From: Comamonas sp. lk
GTDB lineage: Bacteria; Pseudomonadota; Gammaproteobacteria; Burkholderiales; Burkholderiaceae_C
Assembly (NCBI GenBank): GCA_945925985.1
Contig: CAMELV010000004.1
Span: 62,001 to 126,000 of the forward strand
DNA: 64,000 bases
Direction of reading: 5' to 3'
The position numbers and the translations under genes were made by a program. The notes beneath the pieces were generated by a model. The model worked only from the letters and a program-made list of their open reading frames with translations, was not told the origin of the DNA and did not search any database. Shown piece after piece: positions 55,000 to 61,474 of the stretch (positions are counted from its first letter, which is position 1; each line of letters starts with the position of its first letter).

Positions 55000-55263
55000 A
55001 TGAGCACACTTGATGATTTACTGCAGCAGCAAGCTGATCTTTTTGCCAAAATTCAAGCAGAAAAAGCGAGTGGTCGAGCCTCTGCACTTGCAAGCGTTCA
55101 AAAAATGATCAGAGACTATGAGTTGACTGCCGAAGATTTGAAGGATGTGATTTCGCTTCCAGTCTCACGCGCGAAAAGTCAAAATGCCGCGTTAAAGGAT
55201 CAGGGACCAGGTGCGAAAAGGCGGGGACGACCACCCAAAATTCGGCCTGACATCACAGCTTAA
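55000..55263 (+). CDS. H-NS-like N-terminal domain protein with AT-hook tail
   Basis: An 87-residue protein. Residues 1-55 (LLQQQADLFAKIQAEKASGR ASALASVQKMI then YELTAEDL) match the coiled-coil oligomerisation region of betaproteobacterial H-NS proteins. The usual C-terminal AWSGRG-type DNA-binding domain is absent and replaced by a basic KRRGRPPKI, an AT-hook. AAGGAG is 7 bp before the ATG. It sits in the most AT-rich DNA of the window and may bind it. Confidence 0.78.
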   Translation: MSTLDDLLQQQADLFAKIQAEKASGRASALASVQKMIRDYELTAEDLKDVISLPVSRAKSQNAALKDQGPGAKRRGRPPKIRPDITA

Positions 55264-55276
55264 GTGTTTAATTTGC

Positions 55277-55304
55277 AGTGGCCGTATTTTTACTGCCACT
55301 TTTC
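55277..55304 (+). terminator. Possible terminator after the H-NS-like gene
   Basis: AGTGGC pairs with GCCACT over a 12-nt loop and is followed by four T residues, 14 bp after the stop codon. The stem is short. Confidence 0.45.
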
Positions 55305-55379
55305 GCTTAGTTGGCCATGAATGTGGCATCCACAGGGATGAGTGCCAATTCTTCTGCGGATTGTTTCAACGCTGGCTGT

Positions 55380-55628
55380 CTAAACGCACTTGAATCGGGC
55401 AATCTCGCGCCCCAGGCCAGAACGTAAAAGTGTCCAGCCGCCAACTTCTTGCGTCTTGACTTCACCGTGTGCGCCGTGAACGTTTGCCCGGTAGATGGCT
55501 CCAGCCCCCTCCACCATGCTCGCCATCGTTGAAACACAGGCTTGTTGCTCTGAAACCTGGGTCGTCGTCACCATGACGCCCGGGGACTGAACAGATATCA
55601 CGGTGATAGCAATGAGCGTGTAAATCAT
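55380..55628 (-). CDS. Small exported or membrane-anchored hypothetical protein
   Basis: An 82-residue protein starting MIYTLIAITVISVQSPGVMV, a probable signal or anchor segment, with cysteines at both ends of the remaining part (QQACVST and ARFKCV) that could form a disulfide. The ATG at 55628 is preferred to a longer frame. It is separated by about 190 bp from the end of the SLOG gene. No function is evident. Confidence 0.5.
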   Translation of the reverse strand: MIYTLIAITVISVQSPGVMVTTTQVSEQQACVSTMASMVEGAGAIYRANVHGAHGEVKTQEVGGWTLLRSGLGREIARFKCV

Positions 55629-55820
55629 GAAAATGCCTCCATATAGTCGATCAATTCGCCACAAGAATGCAGGGTGACCCAGCAATCGTCTTCAGTGACT
55701 CACAGGTACCCGTGCGGTGTTTTCGGAGCAACTTAGCTCGCAAACGATCGTCTATCTAGCAGCGGTCTAAAGGGCTGATTTTTCAAGTGTCCCGCGACCG
55801 CCTTGAAACAAGCTCCGGCA

Positions 55821-56732
55821 TCAAGTCGTTCGGATCGTGGCATCGACCGCCTCCAGCAGTGCACCCGTCATGCGGTAAATACCTAAACGCTTGCTTTCGC
55901 GCGGGCCAGCGACGTTCAGTGTCTTGATGCTGTGCTCACGCAGCCAAGTGAGAACGCTCGCCGAATTCTCGGAAGAAACGCCTAAATCGAGTTGGATGAC
56001 GAGATGTGGCTTGCCAATCTTTTGGGCAAAGCTTAGGGTCGCCAGTGAACCGCCATCCAGCTCACCGAGATTGATGATCAAAGTGCCGTCACTGTCTTTC
56101 ACGTTGCGCCTGGTACGTTGACGATAACCGCCCTCCCCCAATTCGGTAAGCTGATATTTCAGCGGAATTGAGCCATCCTCGGCCTCACGTCCGCGCGGAG
56201 CCCATCCACCGTGCGTATAACCATGGTTGATGGCAAAATCCAGTGCGCCGCGATCCGCACCTGTTTGCCCACCGGAAACGATGTGCTGGCAGAAGCGAAG
56301 TGGTTTTAAATGCATTCCGCGAAGCTGAGGCAGGGGATTCAATATGCCGTCGGCAAGAATTTCGGTTTGCTCATTAATTGAATGGTTGGGATCTTCAAAT
56401 GGCTTGTTGTACACGACACGGTACTTTTCACCAACTTCCTCTTTGAGCCAATTCGCCAGTTGAAAACCACGCGCATGAAAAGCGAGCCAGTCCCAATCAT
56501 CAGCGTTGAAGTCATTTGAGTAAAAGGCCGTTCGGTCAAACTCAATGGCCCAGTCTGCAAATTTCTGCCACAACCCTTCCGACATTGGGCAAGACTCACT
56601 CCAAGTGGTGCCATCACAAATATTGGGACCAATACCTGCCTGTTCAGGGCTATCGACGCGCCAAAGGAAAGGTGCGTTGCCATAGTCAACCATCACGGTG
56701 AGGATTAAAACGTTGGGCTGATCAACAGTCAT
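55821..56732 (-). CDS. SLOG-superfamily (cpYpsA, 'putative molybdenum carrier') protein
   Basis: A 303-residue two-domain protein. Residues 148-250 fit the cpYpsA branch of the SLOG/Rossmann family: IVSGGQTGADRGALDFAINH, GWAPRGREAEDGSIPLKYQL and DSDGTLIINLGELDGGSLAT. SLOG domains bind nucleotides or nucleotide-derived signals, and many occur in conflict systems. The name molybdenum carrier is an old annotation without support here. The first 140 residues (FLWRVDSPEQAGIGPNICDG) are an extra domain I cannot name. Its ATG overlaps the upstream stop as ATGA. Confidence 0.83.
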   Translation of the reverse strand: MTVDQPNVLILTVMVDYGNAPFLWRVDSPEQAGIGPNICDGTTWSESCPMSEGLWQKFADWAIEFDRTAFYSNDFNADDWDWLAFHARGFQLANWLKEEVGEKYRVVYNKPFEDPNHSINEQTEILADGILNPLPQLRGMHLKPLRFCQHIVSGGQTGADRGALDFAINHGYTHGGWAPRGREAEDGSIPLKYQLTELGEGGYRQRTRRNVKDSDGTLIINLGELDGGSLATLSFAQKIGKPHLVIQLDLGVSSENSASVLTWLREHSIKTLNVAGPRESKRLGIYRMTGALLEAVDATIRTT

Positions 56733-57118
56733 TTTGCTGACCTTTTCTGGCGTTGTTTGATTTGGCCGGGTGTGGTGCCTTTCAACCAAGCCGATCGCAC
56801 GTCATCGCCAATTTCCAACCAATCACACGGCAGAGTTGCGCCGCCGAACATGGACTCGACGACGCAGCAGTCTTTCCAGACTTTTTGCCCGCCACGCTCC
56901 TCGATTGGCTGAAAACCGAGTGCAGTCCACTCATCGATAAGTGACTCAATGTCCCCTGGGTTCATGGCACCATCACGCAGAAGGTGTTCATCAAACCAGA
57001 CACGCCCGCCGATCAAAGGCTGGTGATCTTTCAGGCACTGGTCCCACCCACCAGGATATTTCTGGTGAATGACTGAAATCGGAACAATAAAGTCGATGAA
57101 CTCAAGCGCGATTGCCAT
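56729..57118 (-). CDS. Small conserved hypothetical protein coupled to the SLOG gene
   Basis: A 129-residue protein beginning MAIALEFIDFIVPISVIHQK YPGGW, with FDEHLLRDGAMNPGDIESLI and FGGATLPCDWLEI later. I recall similar uncharacterised proteins in diverse bacteria, but no function. The ATG at 57118 matches that family start; the frame is open 33 codons further. The 4-bp overlap with the SLOG gene makes coupled translation likely. Confidence 0.7.
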   Translation of the reverse strand: MAIALEFIDFIVPISVIHQKYPGGWDQCLKDHQPLIGGRVWFDEHLLRDGAMNPGDIESLIDEWTALGFQPIEERGGQKVWKDCCVVESMFGGATLPCDWLEIGDDVRSAWLKGTTPGQIKQRQKRSAK

Positions 57119-57233
57119 GACATGGCTCCAAATTAAGCACCAATCTCGTCCTCCGGCGCCCATGGCGGACAACGCCCTGGCAAAGTCATTTCGGATATGT
57201 GCATAAATATTTCTCAAATGTTCCGATGGTTGC

Positions 57234-57983
57234 TTACATCCGATAACGCATGGGTGCAGCTTGCCTCTCTTTAATCAGCGTTGCAATCAGCCGACTGGTT
57301 ACACCAACCTGGGCGTCCTCTATGGTCAAAATCACTGCCTCGGCCTCGTCGTAACGCCCCTGCTCCCGATAAAGATCGGCCAGTTCCATGGTGTATCCCC
57401 TGTGAGATGCCGCTTTCCAATCAAGCAGAATCTTGCTCAATCGCTTCATATTTTGGAGTTGTTCTTCCGTGGGCTCGAAGACTGGAAAGGTAAAAGGACT
57501 GTTATGGGGTCGGCTGAATTCGGGGGCTTTTCGACGTAGCAGTTTGTCCCACCTGGTCCTTCGATCAGGATTAGCCGCTTCCCATGCCGCTCTGGTCGCA
57601 GCCTCTTCAGCATCCCTATGCTGGCGGTAGCTGTCACGGTACGCGTGATTGAGATGCCGCCAATAACCCAGCCTTGCAGCAACCTCCATTTCCTCGCTTG
57701 ATGCCTTGGCAATGCATTCCGGTAGCCGATCGTCAGGGACACGATCCATGAACGGAAGCTCAGAGGATTCTGCAGTCCCGACTGCGCTCATATCTTTGAG
57801 CAAGAAAAACTGCCCACAGTTGCACCGCCGTAATCCTTCGTCGTTTGGCATGAGTGAGCCCTCGCGCCAACCGTCCGTCCAATATTCAAAGGCCGAAAAG
57901 TTGATTGACACATATTGGGGATAGGCATACTGCGCGCCGCAGCACGGCGCCGCCAGTATTCGAACGCCACGAACTCTGGTCAT
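57234..57983 (-). CDS. Uncharacterised protein with N-terminal cysteine motifs
   Basis: A 249-residue protein. Cysteines C14-C15 and C54-x-C56 (RRCNCGQFFLLKD) could form a small zinc site in the first 60 residues. The rest is helical and charged; the C-terminal 60 residues (KAASHRGYTMELADLYREQG RYDEAEAVIL) look like a TPR-type hairpin. It is third in the leftward run from the HD hydrolase gene, 57 bp after the acidic protein gene. Confidence 0.68.
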   Translation of the reverse strand: MTRVRGVRILAAPCCGAQYAYPQYVSINFSAFEYWTDGWREGSLMPNDEGLRRCNCGQFFLLKDMSAVGTAESSELPFMDRVPDDRLPECIAKASSEEMEVAARLGYWRHLNHAYRDSYRQHRDAEEAATRAAWEAANPDRRTRWDKLLRRKAPEFSRPHNSPFTFPVFEPTEEQLQNMKRLSKILLDWKAASHRGYTMELADLYREQGRYDEAEAVILTIEDAQVGVTSRLIATLIKERQAAPMRYRM

Positions 57984-58040
57984 AATGAACTCTGCTTACT
58001 TGTCATAAGCCGGCAGTGAACGTTTTCAAGGCAACGAAAA

Positions 58041-59135
58041 TTAGTCAAGGTTGTACCCATCACGACCTGGCTCAATCATGCTGTTGACAAATATTGCCGA
58101 CACCCCCTCTGAAATAGCCTCGTTTTCAGCCTCAGGGAACCCGTAGTTTTCAAACAGGTAATCAACGGCTGCAAACGCCCGTTCCATGAACTGCTCCATG
58201 CCTTCCGGGTCGATATGCGCGGCTCCCGGAACAACTTCCAGCGTTGAGGCCAAACACATGGCCACCACTTTTATCGACTCATCGACTTGGTTGAGGAAAA
58301 ACAGCCAGAACGGCCAATCCTTATCAAGCTCGCGCAGGTATCGACAGACCTCGGGGATCTCAAACAGCTCGCGCGGATCGGTGTCGTAACCGCTGATCAC
58401 CAATGACAAGCGCCCTTTGTGCGCCCATGCATGCTCAGGATGCTTGGTTGGTACCAGTGATCGGAGGAAATCGAGTGAACTTTCAAGCTCCAACGTCTCA
58501 ACCTGCTGTCGACTGATAACAAAGTAGACTGGATCAGTCACGCCAGGCCGAAGGTCAACCAATCTGTTGGTTGCGGTTTGCTGACTTTCAGGCTCGTCAT
58601 CAGAAACGTCATCTTCCGTGCTGCCAGATGTGTCGTCATCTTCGTCGCCCTGGTCACCTTCATCTTCATCTTCATCTTCAAGTTCGTCGTATCCATCCTC
58701 GTGTCGCGCGATAAATTTGGCGATACGCGGATTTTCAAAATCAGCAGCCGCTGACAGCAGCTGGTCGTTCAACTTCAGGACGATTTCCTCTGTCGTGACC
58801 GGAACATCATCAACGCCCTCCTCATCATCTCGATGGTCAGAGAGGTAGCTCCAGCCTTCATCAGTCGTAGACCAAAGGGCCAGGCGTGCATCCCGATCAA
58901 GCAAGTCCACGTATCCGGCCAGCAGACTCTCCATCGTTTCGACATACGTATCCCAGAAAAAGGACTGTTCATCCTGGACTTGAACGCAAACCTCTTCCCA
59001 AACATTTTTTAGTCCAGAGTCACCGGAAAGCATCTCTGTCGAATCCATTTCTGTCAACGCATTGATGGCATCTTGGATGATCTTGTCGGCGAGCTGTGTT
59101 GCCCAGGCCGCGACGATGTGTTGTTCGATCCTCAT
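58041..59135 (-). CDS. Acidic two-part protein, longer paralogue of the 46.1 kb gene
   Basis: A 364-residue protein. The N-terminal 150 residues are helical (WEEVCVQVQDEQSFFWDTYV). A very acidic, low-complexity linker follows at about 155-195 (DELEDEDEDEGDQGDEDDD). The C-terminal 165 residues are clearly related to the 46054-46557 protein, with DLRPG, ISRQQVE, GYDTDPREL, LRELDKDWPFWLFFLNQVDE and GFPEAE. No function is known to me. It starts 12 bp after the HD hydrolase stop, so the two are probably one transcript. Confidence 0.75.
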   Translation of the reverse strand: MRIEQHIVAAWATQLADKIIQDAINALTEMDSTEMLSGDSGLKNVWEEVCVQVQDEQSFFWDTYVETMESLLAGYVDLLDRDARLALWSTTDEGWSYLSDHRDDEEGVDDVPVTTEEIVLKLNDQLLSAAADFENPRIAKFIARHEDGYDELEDEDEDEGDQGDEDDDTSGSTEDDVSDDEPESQQTATNRLVDLRPGVTDPVYFVISRQQVETLELESSLDFLRSLVPTKHPEHAWAHKGRLSLVISGYDTDPRELFEIPEVCRYLRELDKDWPFWLFFLNQVDESIKVVAMCLASTLEVVPGAAHIDPEGMEQFMERAFAAVDYLFENYGFPEAENEAISEGVSAIFVNSMIEPGRDGYNLD

Positions 59136-59147
59136 GACGGATTTCCG

Positions 59148-59681
59148 CTAGAGCAGTTCTGACTGCCTGGAGTTCAGACCATCGAAGATGGTTTCAAGTC
59201 GTGGGTGAATGCCACGTACTCCAGCCACCACCCGTGCGGCCCAATCAAAGTAATCTTTCTTTCGTTCCGCAGTCCAATCAGCAGGCGGAGAAGCCAAGAT
59301 GTCTCTCAAGTTGCAGATCTTGTCGGCCAGCTTGACCAATTGGGCTTCCGGGGATATCAGTGGTGCGTGCCGCACCTGCTCCTCTTTACGAACTGCCTTG
59401 GCTAAGCTTTTGTCGTCGGTGACTTCAAGCACGATGCTCGTGACCTTGGCGCCAAAGATGGCTTCAAGCTCAGATGCTGTGGTGTTTGTGTCCTCAATGG
59501 TGTCATGCAAAAGGGCTGCACAGATAACATCCGGATTTTCGACACCGCCCTCAACGGCAAGTGCACTGGCCAACGCCAAGGGGTGATTGATGTATGGCGA
59601 GGCGTCCACGTCCTTGCGACGCTGGTTCTTGTGCTTCTCGGCTGCAAACTGGGCGGCTCTGATGATCGCTGCGGTATTCAT
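59148..59681 (-). CDS. HD-domain alarmone (ppGpp/NADPH) hydrolase, MESH1/SpoT-like
   Basis: A 177-residue stand-alone hydrolase domain. All HD metal-binding and catalytic positions of the MESH1/SpoT type are visible: RRKD at 21-24, H33 (INHPLALA), H59-D60 (ALLHDTIEDT), E63-D64 and D120 (KLADKICNLRDI). No synthetase, TGS or ACT domain is present. The ATG at 59681 gives the family start. It is the first gene of a leftward five-gene run ending with the SLOG protein and diverges from brxR. Confidence 0.9.
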   Translation of the reverse strand: MNTAAIIRAAQFAAEKHKNQRRKDVDASPYINHPLALASALAVEGGVENPDVICAALLHDTIEDTNTTASELEAIFGAKVTSIVLEVTDDKSLAKAVRKEEQVRHAPLISPEAQLVKLADKICNLRDILASPPADWTAERKKDYFDWAARVVAGVRGIHPRLETIFDGLNSRQSELL

Positions 59682-59901
59682 GGTTTTCCCTTTCTGTGTT
59701 TCATCCTTCAATGCACACCACCTGCTTGAGTGGGTGCCTGGTGTCGCTCAGGTCATTTTGCGTTGGCCATGACGACATCGTTGTCTTTATCGGTGCGGGG
59801 ATCTCATTGATCAATGAAGTCGCTGCGGACTCCATGTACTTACCGTCAGCGAGCTGTTTTGCCTGTTGTCCGGCTATTGACCAATGCTGAGAACCCTGGA
59901 T

Positions 59902-59928
59902 GGGGTGACATAACTCATATTTCACCCC
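59902..59928. promoter_or_regulatory. Inverted repeat GGGGTGA...TCACCCC
   Basis: Seven-base perfect arms (59902-59908 and 59922-59928) are separated by 13 bp. The spacing suits a dimeric regulator binding successive major grooves. It lies about 140 bp before brxR and 220 bp before the HD-hydrolase start. Confidence 0.5.
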
Positions 59929-59950
59929 TTGTGAGCACAATCATACTTCA

Positions 59951-59973
59951 ATCAGAATCATTTTGATGCTGAT
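59951..59973. promoter_or_regulatory. Candidate BrxR operator in the brxR promoter
   Basis: Arms ATCAGAATCA and TGATGCTGAT, with a 3-bp centre, form a 10-3-10 inverted repeat with one mismatch. It overlaps a plausible promoter (TTCAAT near 59947 and GATAAT at 59971), so a bound dimer would block transcription. BrxR-type WYL regulators are known to repress BREX from such dyads. Confidence 0.55.
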
Positions 59974-60064
59974 AATTTAACCATGTGATCATAATGACAC
60001 ACAACAATCGCCACCTTATACTCACAGCGTTCTACTTCGGCCATTGGAAAACAAGTAACTCAAG

Positions 60065-60994
60065 ATGAGCAATAACCGCCTGCAAGACCTTGGGCACGCC
60101 CAGCGTGACCGGATGGCTTACATCGAGCTGCGGTTGTGGTTTGTGGGTGAAATTCGCCGCCAGGACCTGGCATCTCGGTTCGGAATTCAGACTGCTGCTG
60201 CCACTCGTGACCTGGGGCTCTATAAAGAGATGGCTCCTGCAAATATCGAATACGACGGCAGCTCCAAGACATACATCATTGGGCGAGCCTTCAAGCCAAT
60301 GTTTGACTTTCCGGCTGAGCGGGTCCTGACCTGGTTGGCTGAAGGCTTTGGTGATGGAGAACCTGTACGCTCCCGCACCGGCATCACATGTGATATTCCC
60401 AACAAACTTGGGCAACCTGACCTGACTATTCTGGCCAGCATCACAAGGGCCATCAGTCATAAGTGCCCGGTGCGCATCAAGTACCAATCTGTCGAAAATG
60501 GCAAAAGCGAGCGTGAAATCGTCCCTTTTGCCATACTGGACACCGGCTTGCGCTGGCACACCCGCGCCTTCGACCGCAAAACGGGCGAGTTCCGGGACTT
60601 TGTGTTGACCCGTATTCAGAACCCCGTTGTTTTGAAAGACGCCCCGGTTGGCGCCCAGGAACGCCCGGATCAGGATATCCAGTGGACGCGAATCGTCGAG
60701 CTGGAGCTGGTTCCCCATCCTGATAAGTCAAGACCAGAAATCACCCTTTTGGACTACGGCATGCGCGACGGCGTGCTCAAGATGAATCTGCGTGCGGCCA
60801 CTGCTGGTTATGTGCTGCGCAAGTGGAGTGTGGACTGCTCACCAGATCACAGTCTGAACGGACCTGAATATCGTCTGTGGTTGAAAGACCCCTTGGCGCT
60901 TTACGGTGTCAAAAATGCCCTGCTCGCCCCAGGCTATCGCGCGCCTGAGCAGCTTCGATCCGATGCCGGAAAAGCAGACGGAGGCGATGAGTGA
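60065..60994 (+). CDS. brxR: WYL-domain transcriptional regulator of BREX (BrxR-like)
   Basis: A 309-residue regulator. Residues 8-75 are a winged helix (MAYIELRLWFVGEIRRQDLA SRFGIQTAAATRDL). Residues 135-200 form the WYL domain (VRIKYQSVENGKSEREIVPF AILDTGLRWHTRAFD), with RWH in place of the W-Y-L triplet as in BrxR/CapW relatives. A C-terminal domain follows. Position directly before brxF, with a GTGA overlap, identifies it as the locus regulator, probably a repressor responding to a ligand. Confidence 0.88.
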   Translation: MSNNRLQDLGHAQRDRMAYIELRLWFVGEIRRQDLASRFGIQTAAATRDLGLYKEMAPANIEYDGSSKTYIIGRAFKPMFDFPAERVLTWLAEGFGDGEPVRSRTGITCDIPNKLGQPDLTILASITRAISHKCPVRIKYQSVENGKSEREIVPFAILDTGLRWHTRAFDRKTGEFRDFVLTRIQNPVVLKDAPVGAQERPDQDIQWTRIVELELVPHPDKSRPEITLLDYGMRDGVLKMNLRAATAGYVLRKWSVDCSPDHSLNGPEYRLWLKDPLALYGVKNALLAPGYRAPEQLRSDAGKADGGDE

Positions 60995-61446
60995 TTACTA
61001 AGCTTGATCGCCTGGTTGACGAAGTTGGGGCACTGCAAAGCAAACTCATCTTGATCGTTGGTGCACCACGCACAGGCAAGACGGCGTTACTGCAGGCTTT
61101 GGCGAAAAAAAGGGGCATCTCGGTGCTCAGTGTGGGATCCGAGTTAAGCAATCGCCTCTCGGTTGTTCCACAAAGACAGCGCCACTTGCAAACCACGACG
61201 ATCCTGCGTGAACTGGCAGAGCAACATGCCACTGGCGATTTGCTGCTGATGGACAACATTGAACTCTTATTTGACCGTTCGCTCCAGCTTGATCCAATCG
61301 ATCTGTTGAAAAGGCACGCGCATGTCAAGCGCGTCGTGGCTGTCTGGCCAGGTGAATTACGCGATGGTCGGCTAACTTATGCGGAAATGGGGCATCCAGA
61401 GCATCAGGACTACGGCCTCACAGGCCTGGTCCCCTTTGAAATTTAG
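60991..61446 (+). CDS. brxF: BREX type 3 P-loop protein BrxF
   Basis: A 151-residue single-domain ATPase. Walker A is GAPRTGKT at 24-31 and Walker B is LLLMDN at 84-89. Length and pattern match BrxF, the small ATPase specific to type 3 BREX loci, where it precedes brxC. It starts with GTG overlapping the brxR stop, preceded by GGAGG. The role of BrxF in phage exclusion is not worked out. Confidence 0.82.
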   Translation: MITKLDRLVDEVGALQSKLILIVGAPRTGKTALLQALAKKRGISVLSVGSELSNRLSVVPQRQRHLQTTTILRELAEQHATGDLLLMDNIELLFDRSLQLDPIDLLKRHAHVKRVVAVWPGELRDGRLTYAEMGHPEHQDYGLTGLVPFEI

Positions 61447-61474
61447 TATTCAGTAACAGGGAGGAAAGAAAAAT

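Larger units (their letters stand above)
59682..60064. other. Divergent control region between the HD-hydrolase operon and brxR
   Basis: A 383-bp interval with no convincing gene; a 79-codon minus-strand frame (59701-59940) starts at a non-standard codon and looks random. The right half is AT-rich and contains two inverted repeats, listed separately. Promoters for both directions are expected here. Confidence 0.65.

Noticed and set aside
59701-59940. 79-codon minus-strand open frame between the HD gene and brxR
   Set aside because: Non-ATG start, no family resemblance, and it lies over the inverted repeat of the control region.
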